A stretch of DNA of 38,981 bases from Campylobacterales bacterium (lineage in GTDB: Bacteria; Campylobacterota; Campylobacteria; Campylobacterales; Hydrogenimonadaceae), in NCBI GenBank assembly GCA_027065515.1, contig JAMOOM010000126.1:1-38981 (forward strand). Direction: 5' to 3'. The notes beneath the pieces were generated by a model that did not search any database, was not told where the DNA came from, and was given only the letters and a program-made list of their open reading frames with translations. The translations under genes were made by a program, and so were the position numbers. The first letter of the stretch is position 1. Each line of letters opens with the position of its first letter. Shown piece by piece: positions 25,488 through 32,873 of this stretch.

Positions 25488-28244
25488 TCAAACATTCAAC
25501 ACCTTCGCGCATCGATCGCAGAGCGCCCCCTCTTCTGGTGCGGCGAAGCGCCAACATCTGGGACACTTATGGCCGCTCGCGCGCACGATGACAAATTCAT
25601 CTCCATCCACTTCGAAATCTCCCAGCACCTCTTTGTCGCTCTCTTTGGCTATCTCGCTCACCACAAACCAGTCTTCGGCATCTTTTTTGCCAAGAACCTG
25701 CAGTTTTTCACTCCGCGTCACAAGGGCCAGCTCCAGCGTCTGCTTGATGACTCCCTCCTTTTTCAAGCGATCGACAACTTCGAAAAACGCTTCTCTTGCC
25801 GCTATCATATAAGTATCGTCGATCGCGGTCTCTACTTTCGGCAACGGGCTATAACAAAGATCGAACACATCGGTTGCATCCGCCTTGATGACCGCAGGGG
25901 CATATTCGAGCAGTTCGTCTGCCGTATATGTGAGCACAGGGGCCACCAATGGCAAAAGCGTATTGGCTATCATCGCTATAGCGCTTTGGGTGCTTCTTCT
26001 TGTGATATCGTCCACCCCGTCACAGTAGAGACGGTCTTTTGTGATATCCAGATATATGCCGCTGAGCTCGTTAGTCAAAAAGTTGTTCAGCTGGTGAAAA
26101 CCTTTGGAGAAATCGTATATCTTGAACGAATTGCGCATCGCCGCGAACACCTCTTCGGCCCTTTTCAGGATCCATCGGTCGAGTTCACCCATCTTTTCTA
26201 TCGGCAACAGATCCTCAAGATCGTTGGCATTGGCCAGCAGAAAGCGGAAAGTGTTACGGATCTTACGATAATTTTCGGCTACCTGCTTCAAAATTGCGTC
26301 GCTTATCTTCAGATCGCTTTTATACTCACTCATAGCCACCCACAGACGCAATATTTCAGTTCCATACTTTTTGGCTACCTGCTCCGGAGCGACGACGTTT
26401 CCTTTCGATTTGGACATTTTTTCGCCCTTTTCATCGACCGTAAATCCGTGCGTCAAAATAGCTTTGTAGGGAGCGTGCTGCTCGATAGCGCTGCTTAACA
26501 GCAAAGAGCTTTGAAACCAGCCTCTGTGCTGGTCGCTACCCTCCAGATACAAATCGGCAGGATAGCGCCCCGCATCGTAGTTGCGTGATTTGAGCACGGC
26601 ATACCATGTAGATCCACTATCAAACCAGACATCCAGGATATCCATCACTTTCTCGAGATCGTTTGGATCGTAGCCGCTGCCGGGATACAGAAGCTCATCG
26701 ATGCTCATATCGTACCAGGCATCGCAACCTTTCATCTCGAAGATCATGGCGATGAAGTTGAGCACCTTTTCATCCAGAACGACTTCGCCGGTTTTTTTGT
26801 TTCTGAAAAAGGCGATAGGCACACCCCAATCTCTTTGGCGGCTGATACACCAATCCGGACGACCCTCTACCATCGAAGCGAGGCGGTTGCGGCCCCATTC
26901 CGGATAGAACCTGGTCTTTTCGATCTCGTCGAGTGCAATTTCGCGCAAGCTCTTTTGCGCTCCTTCGGGAGTGCCGTCGATGCTGACAAACCACTGTTTC
27001 GTCGCCCTAAATATCAGCGGCGTATGGCTTCGCCAGCAGTGAGGATAGCTATGGGTGAATTTCTCGACCTTCAGCAGCGATTTTCCAAGGAGTTTCAATA
27101 TCTCTTCATTGGCCTTGAAAATATGCATCCCTACGAACTTTTCCGGCTCGGGAAGCAAACCGAGACGAACAACCGTTTCGTCATATTTACCCTCTTCATC
27201 CACCGGCATCACGACATCCAGATCGTTCACGAGGCCGACGCGATAGTCATCCTCTCCGTGACCGGGAGCCGTATGGACCGCCCCGGTACCGTTCTCCATC
27301 ACGACATGCTCACCCAGCACAATTCTCGAAGGACGTCCATTGAGCGGATTTACAGCGATCATCCCCTCCATATCCTTTGCCGGGATACGCATCTTTACAG
27401 GTCCTTCGACTACGCCGCTTTCGACAAGATCGTCAAACAGTTTTTCGGCTACGATATATCCGTCACTCGTGAGGACATACATCTCATCGGGGTTGAGGCT
27501 GATTCCTGTGTTGGCAGGAAGGGTCCACGGTGTTGTCGTCCAGATGACGATAGCCGCCGCTTCCGGATGGCCAAGCCTCTCTTTGGCCTTGTCTCCGAGC
27601 TCGAAAGCGACATAGATGGAGTAGTCCTCTTTCTCTTCGTACTCCACTTCCGCCTCGGCAAGCGCCGTCCTCTCCGCCCAGCTCCAGTAGACAGGCTTGT
27701 TGCGCTCCACCAGCAGCCCTTTATGCGCAACACTGCAGAGTGTCCGGTAGATATTGGCCTCGAATCTGAAATCCATCGTCACGTAGGGGTGTTCCCAGTC
27801 GGCTATGACACCCAAAGACTTGAATCCCTCTTTTTGTACCTCTACAAATTTGGCGGCATGCTGACGGCAGAGCTCGCGGATTTTCGTTTTGGGAAGCTGC
27901 TCTTTTTTGGTCTTGCCGATCTTTTTTTCCACCTGCTGCTCGATCGGCAGTCCATGACAATCCCAGCCCGGCGTAAAACGTACGGCGTGCCCCTGAAAGT
28001 AGTTGTCTTTAACTATGATATCTTTCAGTATCTTGTTCAGCGCATGGCCGATATGAATCTTGCCGTTTGCATATGGGGGGCCGTCGTGAAGGGTGAACAT
28101 TTCAGCACCTTCACGCTTTTTTTTCATGCGCTCGTAAACTCTGTTTTCAAACCACTTGGTGTATCTTTTGGGTTCGTTCTGTGGGAGGTTTCCACGCATC
28201 GGGAAATCGGTTTTTGGAAGATTCAGTGTCGACTTGTAGTCCAT
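25488..28244 (-). CDS. ileS: Isoleucyl-tRNA synthetase
   Basis: A 918-residue class I aminoacyl-tRNA synthetase. The HIGH motif is at 64-67 (GKIHIGHALN), the KMSKS motif in EKMSKSKGN at about residue 600, the CP1 editing domain in between, and the C-terminal zinc finger has four cysteines in the last 25 residues (894, 897, 909, 912). The start is the ATG at 28244, which has CGGAG upstream; a TTG two codons earlier is less likely. It is the first gene of the long minus-strand gene chain, with a divergent promoter region before it. Confidence 0.97.
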   Translation of the reverse strand: MDYKSTLNLPKTDFPMRGNLPQNEPKRYTKWFENRVYERMKKKREGAEMFTLHDGPPYANGKIHIGHALNKILKDIIVKDNYFQGHAVRFTPGWDCHGLPIEQQVEKKIGKTKKEQLPKTKIRELCRQHAAKFVEVQKEGFKSLGVIADWEHPYVTMDFRFEANIYRTLCSVAHKGLLVERNKPVYWSWAERTALAEAEVEYEEKEDYSIYVAFELGDKAKERLGHPEAAAIVIWTTTPWTLPANTGISLNPDEMYVLTSDGYIVAEKLFDDLVESGVVEGPVKMRIPAKDMEGMIAVNPLNGRPSRIVLGEHVVMENGTGAVHTAPGHGEDDYRVGLVNDLDVVMPVDEEGKYDETVVRLGLLPEPEKFVGMHIFKANEEILKLLGKSLLKVEKFTHSYPHCWRSHTPLIFRATKQWFVSIDGTPEGAQKSLREIALDEIEKTRFYPEWGRNRLASMVEGRPDWCISRQRDWGVPIAFFRNKKTGEVVLDEKVLNFIAMIFEMKGCDAWYDMSIDELLYPGSGYDPNDLEKVMDILDVWFDSGSTWYAVLKSRNYDAGRYPADLYLEGSDQHRGWFQSSLLLSSAIEQHAPYKAILTHGFTVDEKGEKMSKSKGNVVAPEQVAKKYGTEILRLWVAMSEYKSDLKISDAILKQVAENYRKIRNTFRFLLANANDLEDLLPIEKMGELDRWILKRAEEVFAAMRNSFKIYDFSKGFHQLNNFLTNELSGIYLDITKDRLYCDGVDDITRRSTQSAIAMIANTLLPLVAPVLTYTADELLEYAPAVIKADATDVFDLCYSPLPKVETAIDDTYMIAAREAFFEVVDRLKKEGVIKQTLELALVTRSEKLQVLGKKDAEDWFVVSEIAKESDKEVLGDFEVDGDEFVIVRASGHKCPRCWRFAAPEEGALCDRCAKVLNV

Positions 28245-28270
28245 TCGCAACTCCGAGGAAAAATTGATAG

Positions 28271-28316
28271 ATTATAGTCAAGAGGTGATTAAAATGTGCT
28301 GATTTATTGCTATAAT
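28271..28316. promoter_or_regulatory. Divergent promoters for ileS and the CinA-family gene
   Basis: The 101-bp gap between the two start codons contains a perfect TATAAT on each strand. On the minus strand it is at 28271-28276, about 27 bp before ileS. On the plus strand it is at 28311-28316 with an extended TG motif one base upstream, about 30 bp before the CinA gene. No strong -35 hexamer is visible for either. Confidence 0.55.
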
Positions 28317-28345
28317 GATATATCAGAACCGGGAGATCCAACATT

Positions 28346-29437
28346 ATGAAGAACCATTTGATCGTCGTAGGAAAAAACATCTACCTCAATGAACCGTTCA
28401 TGGAGTATATCGAGCGTGAATTGAGCCATCTGGGTTTTTTGGAAGAGGTAACCAAACTTTCTGAAACCAGCGCGGAAACACTTTCATTGATGCAGCAAGA
28501 GTTGCAGATGGAGGGCAATCTTGTAATCGTCACGAACAAAAACTCTTTTACACCCGTTGCGAAATTTCTGGCGACGATGATAGGCGATACGTTGATCTTG
28601 AAAGAGAACCTGCTGATCCCTTCAAAAAGCGACATCTACGACGACAATAGCTTTCTGGTTCAGCATGACAGATGCAAAATCAACGTGGTATTGGCAGAGC
28701 CGGGTGCCACACTCCCTATGTTTTTGATAGAACACAGCGAAAAAGAGGGAATACTGCATCTTTTTCAGATGGATGAAGAGAGCGCCGCCATACTGCTTGA
28801 ATCCCTTGCCAAAAGCCATGAAGTCGAAACATCTCTGACTACCATAGTGCCAGGATGGATTCAGGCGGCATGCTCAAGCAAAAAATATGGCAATCTTGGA
28901 AATTTCTTTAAAAGCGCAACACAGCTTTTTGGTGACAAAATCATAGAATCGACAGATATTTTTGCCTACCTGATCCACAAACTCTCCCAAAAAAACAGAA
29001 CTGTAACTTTCGCCGAAAGCTGCACCGGCGGATTGATAGCCTCCCAGCTAACCAGTCGAGCGGGATCTTCCGCCATATTCAAAGGATCGTTGGTTACATA
29101 CTCCAATGTATTGAAAGCGGGATGGCTTGGAGTGGAAAAAGAGGTGCTTGAAAAATTCGGGGCGGTCAGCGAACAGACTGTAGAGCAAATGCTTTCAGGG
29201 GCCATAGAAATAGCCCAGGCCGACTATGCCCTTGCAGTGAGCGGCATAGCGGGCCCAGGAGGAGGCACTTTGCAAAAACCGGTGGGCACCGTGGTGATAG
29301 GTGCCACAAACGACACCGATACCATTATAGAAACTCTCCATTTCGACGGTGACCGCAACTACATCCAAAAGCAAAGTATGCTCTATGCCTACAAGCTACT
29401 AATCACAATAGCCCGCAAAGATCTTTTTAGCGTTTAA
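28346..29437 (+). CDS. cinA: CinA-family protein with C-terminal NMN deamidase domain
   Basis: A 363-residue protein. The C-terminal part (about 205-360) is the CinA/PncC domain, with TFAESCTGGLIAS (221-233) and VSGIAGPGGG (298-307), which in characterised proteins hydrolyses nicotinamide mononucleotide to nicotinate mononucleotide. The N-terminal 200 residues occupy the place of the molybdopterin-binding-like (COG1058) domain of full-length CinA but do not show its usual GDE and NTN motifs, so this half is divergent or different. The ATG has GGGAGA upstream. It is divergent from ileS and is followed by the tRNA promoter. Confidence 0.85.
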   Translation: MKNHLIVVGKNIYLNEPFMEYIERELSHLGFLEEVTKLSETSAETLSLMQQELQMEGNLVIVTNKNSFTPVAKFLATMIGDTLILKENLLIPSKSDIYDDNSFLVQHDRCKINVVLAEPGATLPMFLIEHSEKEGILHLFQMDEESAAILLESLAKSHEVETSLTTIVPGWIQAACSSKKYGNLGNFFKSATQLFGDKIIESTDIFAYLIHKLSQKNRTVTFAESCTGGLIASQLTSRAGSSAIFKGSLVTYSNVLKAGWLGVEKEVLEKFGAVSEQTVEQMLSGAIEIAQADYALAVSGIAGPGGGTLQKPVGTVVIGATNDTDTIIETLHFDGDRNYIQKQSMLYAYKLLITIARKDLFSV

Positions 29438-29443
29438 AAGATA

Positions 29444-29495
29444 TTTCAAAAATTTTTGAAAAACTCTTGACAAGAAAACTCTTTTTGTCTATAAT
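29444..29495 (+). promoter_or_regulatory. Strong sigma70 promoter of the tRNA cluster with A/T palindrome
   Basis: TTGACA (29467-29472) and TATAAT (29490-29495) are both perfect consensus and separated by 17 bp. Immediately upstream is an 18-bp perfect palindrome of A/T tracts (29444-29461) where an UP element would lie. It could also help end cinA transcription. Transcription should begin near 29502, about 27 bp before tRNA-Lys. Confidence 0.85.
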
Positions 29496-29528
29496 TTCGC
29501 TCACGTTTGCAAGAGAACGTTGTTTGAA

Positions 29529-29604
29529 GACCCGTTAGCTCAGTTGGTAGAGCAATTCCCTTTTAAGGAATGGGCCGTTGGTTCGAATCCAACACGGGTC
29601 ACCA
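29529..29604 (+). tRNA. tRNA-Lys(TTT)
   Basis: 76 bases including encoded CCA. The acceptor stem GACCCGT pairs with ACGGGTC; the D arm (AGCTCAGTTGGTAGAGC) and T arm (GGTTCGAATCC) are canonical. The anticodon loop is CTTTTAA, anticodon TTT. It is first in the cluster. Its last 25 bases recur at 29740-29764. Confidence 0.97.
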
Positions 29605-29645
29605 TGAGTCCAATGTGGATCGAATGTAAAAATGCGTAAGCTTCT
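29580..29645 (+). repeat. Direct repeat copy 1: tRNA-Lys 3' end plus flank
   Basis: From the T loop of tRNA-Lys through CCA and about 40 bp beyond, this segment is repeated 160 bp further on. The first 26 bases are identical; the flank (TCCA..TGGATC.AATGTA..AAA..GTAAGCT) matches imperfectly. Confidence 0.85.
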
Positions 29646-29732
29646 TGCTCTTACGCCGTCTTCGGGTGCATAAATGCACATCGAATCGGCTTGCGAAGCT
29701 AAAAAAGCAAAGCAGTTTGCTTTTTCTTGACG
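29634..29732 (+). terminator. Hairpin-rich tRNA spacer with a terminator-like stem
   Basis: Three inverted repeats lie in the tRNA-Lys to tRNA-Glu spacer: GCGTAAG/CTTACGC (29634-29656), GTGCAT/ATGCAC (29666-29679), and AAAAAGCAAA/TTTGCTTTTT (29702-29725) with loop GCAG. The last has the T-run of an intrinsic terminator on either strand, though its stem is A/T-rich. If active it would separate tRNA-Lys from the downstream tRNAs or reduce their transcription. Confidence 0.5.
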
Positions 29733-29739
29733 CTTCTCA

Positions 29740-29805
29740 GGTTCGAATCCAACACGGGTCACCATAGATCCAAGATGGATCAAATGTAGAAAATATGTAA
29801 GCTCC
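29740..29805 (+). repeat. Direct repeat copy 2: orphan tRNA-Lys 3' fragment
   Basis: A 26-base exact copy of the tRNA-Lys T-loop-to-CCA end, then a degenerate copy of its flank. The 5' part of a tRNA is absent: bases before 29740 cannot complete the T stem, so this is a fragment and not a gene. The break falls in the T arm, where tRNA-targeting integrases commonly recombine. Confidence 0.85.
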
Positions 29806-29832
29806 ATGGTAGTATGCTGTCAAGGGTCAAAT

Positions 29833-29908
29833 GACCCCTTCATCTAGTGGCCAAGGATGCCATCTTTTCAAGGTGGACACGGAGGTTCAAATCCTTCAGG
29901 GGTCGCCA
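29833..29908 (+). tRNA. tRNA-Glu(TTC)
   Basis: 76 bases with encoded GCCA end. Acceptor GACCCCT pairs with AGGGGTC; T arm GGTTCAAATCC; anticodon loop TTTTCAA with anticodon TTC. The preceding bases AAGGGTCA form an inverted repeat with the 5' end of the tRNA. Confidence 0.95.
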
Positions 29909-29913
29909 AATCA

Positions 29914-29989
29914 GGTCGCTTAGCTCAGTTGGTAGAGCGCCACCCTTACAAGGTGGATGTCAGTGGTTCGAGCCCACTAGCGACCACCA
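29914..29989 (+). tRNA. tRNA-Val(TAC)
   Basis: 76 bases with encoded CCA. Acceptor GGTCGCT pairs with AGCGACC; canonical D and T arms; anticodon loop CTTACAA, anticodon TAC. Five bases after tRNA-Glu, so co-transcribed and processed from one precursor. Confidence 0.97.
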
Positions 29990-30002
29990 TTTACTATTCG
30001 GT

Positions 30003-30079
30003 GCGGTGGTAGTTCAGTTGGTTAGAATACCGCCCTGTCACGGCGGGGGTCGCGAGTTCGAGTCTCGTCCACCGCGCCA
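30003..30079 (+). tRNA. tRNA-Asp(GTC)
   Basis: 77 bases with encoded CCA. Acceptor GCGGTGG pairs with CCACCGC; anticodon loop CTGTCAC, anticodon GTC; T arm AGTTCGAGTCT. It is last in the cluster. The 172 bp after it hold only an A/T-rich leader for the next gene. Confidence 0.97.
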
Positions 30080-30251
30080 TCACTTTCGAATCTACTCCCA
30101 AAACAACTTCTCGCCACCAGATTACAAATATTCACCCATTCAACCAATTTATAATTTTCGGCATATCATGCTATATAAATAGGCAATGTTAATTTTCCTT
30201 TATGTTTTAATTCGTTATTATCTCAAAACAACAATACCAAGGAGTAACATA

Positions 30252-30806
30252 ATGGTCGATAACGATATAGTCAAACTGGCAAATGAAACCAAAAAACTGG
30301 ACGCTCTCGTCGTCGAAGACGAAAAAGAGGCAAATGAGCTGATGGTCTCCACTTTCGGCAACTTTTTCAACAGCGTCGATTCTGCCACTACAGCCGAAGA
30401 GGCACTAGAAAAGTATAAAGCCAAAAAACCCGATGTTGTATTCATCGATATCATACTTCCGGGTATGGATGGCTTGGAGCTGGCGCGCAAAATTCGGGAA
30501 ATCAATCCCGATCAGATAATTGTCATCATATCTGCAAGCAACGATATGAGCAAAATATCGGAAGCGATCAAGATTGGCGTGGACAGCTTTATTCAAAAAC
30601 CTATAGATTCAAACAAGATTATAGACCTTCTTAAAAACATCAATAACACAATCGCCAAGCGCAAAAAGATCGAAACGAAAACTTTCTCCATCACTCTTCC
30701 GATGGACTTGTACGACCGCGTACACGCAGATGCAAAAGTCGAACGAATCTCCAAAAATGCGATGATCATCCGCGCACTCAAAGCTTTCTACGACATCAAG
30801 CCTTAA
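30252..30806 (+). CDS. Response regulator with ribbon-helix-helix-like output domain
   Basis: A 184-residue protein. The frame is open further upstream, but the ATG at 30252 has AAGGAG nine bases before it and gives a normal receiver N-terminus. The receiver (about 14-135) has acidic residues E22/D23, phosphoacceptor Asp66 (FIDIILPG), Ser94/Ser96 region ISAS, and Lys117 (QKP). The C-terminal 40 residues read as an Arc/CopG-type ribbon-helix-helix: a beta strand KTFSITLP (143-150), helix MDLYDRVHADAKVER, turn, and helix SKNAMIIRALKAFYD. RHH output domains on receivers are uncommon as far as I know. It likely binds DNA as a dimer controlled by phosphorylation. The partner is probably the FIST kinase convergent with it, whose end it overlaps by 11 bp. 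Confidence 0.85.
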   Translation: MVDNDIVKLANETKKLDALVVEDEKEANELMVSTFGNFFNSVDSATTAEEALEKYKAKKPDVVFIDIILPGMDGLELARKIREINPDQIIVIISASNDMSKISEAIKIGVDSFIQKPIDSNKIIDLLKNINNTIAKRKKIETKTFSITLPMDLYDRVHADAKVERISKNAMIIRALKAFYDIKP

Positions 30807-32844
30807 AAGGCAGCTCAATCCAAAAAGCGGCCCCATGACTTGTGTTGTGGGCGCTTATTTTTCCATTTAAACGCTTCTCTGCAATCATTTTCGACATATA
30901 AAGTCCCAATCCGGTACCACGAGATTGATGCTTGGTGGTAAAATAGGGTTCGAAAATCTTTTCCAGTACGGCAGAATCTATTCCTCCAGCATTATCTCGC
31001 ACAATGATGTTGATTTTGTTGTTATAGCGTACCTGCACCCCTATTTCAGGGTTTTTTACTTTTCTCTCCTTGAGTACATCAATGGCATTATAGATGAGGT
31101 TTAGAAGAATCTGCTTCAAATCGTTGGGACTCCCACTGACAAACGCATCTTTTTCCGGAAGTGAAAGCTTCAGTTTGATCCGTTCATCTTCAAGCACTAT
31201 CGAGACGAGCCGAAGCGCATCACGTACCGTATTGCAGACTTCGAAAGCCCCTGGATGCGTATAATCTTCTCCCTTTGAGGCGAAATTTCTAAAATCGTCG
31301 ATCGTATCGGAGAGATATTTGAGCGTATTTTGAATTTTGTTCTCGGCAAATTCCACTGCATCGGGCGTCAAATTGCCTATTTTGCTTTTAAGCGATAGAT
31401 CTTGCATCACCAATGCAATAATGTTGAGAGGTTGCCGCCACTGGTGGGCGATATTGTTGATCATCTCCCCCATAGCCGCAAATTTGGACTGATGAAACAG
31501 CATTTTGTCTTTCTCTCTGTTTTTTTTGACTTCCAAGGCGATGCGCCTCTCGAGCGAAGCATTCAGATGGGCAAGCTCTTTGGTGCGTTTTCTAACCTCT
31601 TCTTCAAGATGGCGATTGAGCTGAACGATCTCATGGGTGCTGGAAGCTACCAGTGTGGAAAGATTGGCCAACAGCTGATCTCTCGAATCGACGACTATGT
31701 TGACTTTATCCGCTATTTCGGCTCTGGCATCCATATCCTCCGTCAACGCCACACGGGTAAGCGAAAAGTTCAAGAAGCAGTTGTTTTTTTGATAGTGAGT
31801 AATCTCTCCAAAAGTTAGCATCCCGAAAAACTGATTGGGATTTTTGAAATATTCGGAAGAGTTTTTCATGATATCCGAATAGCCGTATAGGTATGAAGCG
31901 CAGACATAAAACCAGACCACTTCCAGTGGAAGATCGGTGTAAACGTCCGGGATCATTTCATAGCGCTCCATCATTCTGCGATAGTGCCCAAATCCAATCT
32001 GCACCTTGTCACCCTCTTTGAAATGGCCGGTAAAAAATCCTCTATCGCCTTCCCATCGCAACATGGCCCTGGCAAGCGGCCCTTTCGATGTTTGCCTGAT
32101 AAGCGGATGCCTTATCGCGACATGCAGCATCTTCTCCTTGGTCATAGGACCGAAATATTTACCATATATATCCACCAATGGCTTGCCGTCGAGCTCTTCC
32201 AAATAGCGTCCATTGGCTTTTGTGACAACAAACTCCCGGCCGATTGGCTCCCAATCAAAGAAATGGCCGCAATTTATATTCAATGCCTCCCCATGGAAAA
32301 GCACTGCGACCATTCCCTCTTTTTCATAAATTTCACTTTTTGAGAAAACCACAAAATGCTCAAAAGGTTCCACATCCGATGCAATGCCGCCAAATATCGG
32401 GATTTCTGGCATTACCTCATTGCTTCTTTCTATAAGTGCCTCGACATTGAACTCTACCGCATTGGTCAATAGCAAAATCCCTTTGGTCTCTTTTTTAAGA
32501 GATCTTTTCAGACCGCCGATTACATCTTCCATATCTGCCAGCATATGCCCATTCAAAGATTTTTCATATATATCGATCCGGCTCTTCTCGAAATATGTGA
32601 TACTAAATACTATCTCTTTAAACAATATATTATTACAGCATGTCTGTACGACACTGCTCATACCAACTACGTGCGAACGAGGCAAGACTCTATTTAAAAC
32701 CGATTGAATCTCTTCGAATATCTCTTTGGATATTTTGCCGCAATTGACCTGTACGAGCAGGGGCGATTTGTCCTCAAGAGCCTGCGCCATGACAAAATCT
32801 CTAAATGCTTCTTCGCCTTCGTATTTGTAAACCCACTGCTTCAT
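30796..32844 (-). CDS. FIST-domain histidine kinase
   Basis: A 682-residue cytosolic sensor kinase with no signal peptide or membrane helix. Residues about 25-225 and 225-370 match FIST N and FIST C domains (GGIASDVEPF and the later GMLTFGEI segment), which are proposed small-molecule sensors. A coiled coil (about 400-455) leads to the HisKA box with His467 in GEMINNIAHQWRQPLN, a form common in Campylobacterota. The ATPase domain has NLIYNAID, DNAGGID and GTGLGLYMSKMI. The gene is 29 bp downstream of hisD and convergent with the receiver-RHH gene, its probable partner. The ligand is unknown. Confidence 0.93.
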   Translation of the reverse strand: MKQWVYKYEGEEAFRDFVMAQALEDKSPLLVQVNCGKISKEIFEEIQSVLNRVLPRSHVVGMSSVVQTCCNNILFKEIVFSITYFEKSRIDIYEKSLNGHMLADMEDVIGGLKRSLKKETKGILLLTNAVEFNVEALIERSNEVMPEIPIFGGIASDVEPFEHFVVFSKSEIYEKEGMVAVLFHGEALNINCGHFFDWEPIGREFVVTKANGRYLEELDGKPLVDIYGKYFGPMTKEKMLHVAIRHPLIRQTSKGPLARAMLRWEGDRGFFTGHFKEGDKVQIGFGHYRRMMERYEMIPDVYTDLPLEVVWFYVCASYLYGYSDIMKNSSEYFKNPNQFFGMLTFGEITHYQKNNCFLNFSLTRVALTEDMDARAEIADKVNIVVDSRDQLLANLSTLVASSTHEIVQLNRHLEEEVRKRTKELAHLNASLERRIALEVKKNREKDKMLFHQSKFAAMGEMINNIAHQWRQPLNIIALVMQDLSLKSKIGNLTPDAVEFAENKIQNTLKYLSDTIDDFRNFASKGEDYTHPGAFEVCNTVRDALRLVSIVLEDERIKLKLSLPEKDAFVSGSPNDLKQILLNLIYNAIDVLKERKVKNPEIGVQVRYNNKINIIVRDNAGGIDSAVLEKIFEPYFTTKHQSRGTGLGLYMSKMIAEKRLNGKISAHNTSHGAAFWIELPFKA

Positions 32845-32873
32845 TGCCTATATCCTGTTGCGATAGTATTGAT

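Noticed and set aside
26835-28277. A 480-codon open frame on the plus strand
   Set aside because: Antisense to ileS, whose HIGH, KMSKS and zinc motifs are all intact. It is a shadow of codon bias on the real strand.
29740-29764. A second tRNA-Lys gene
   Set aside because: Only the T loop and 3' acceptor strand are present; the 5' acceptor strand, D arm and anticodon arm are missing.
29535-29807. A 90-codon minus-strand frame across the tRNA-Lys region
   Set aside because: It consists of the reverse complement of tRNA-Lys and its duplicate fragment. Such frames (with a WIRTNG-like stretch) are a well-known false gene type.
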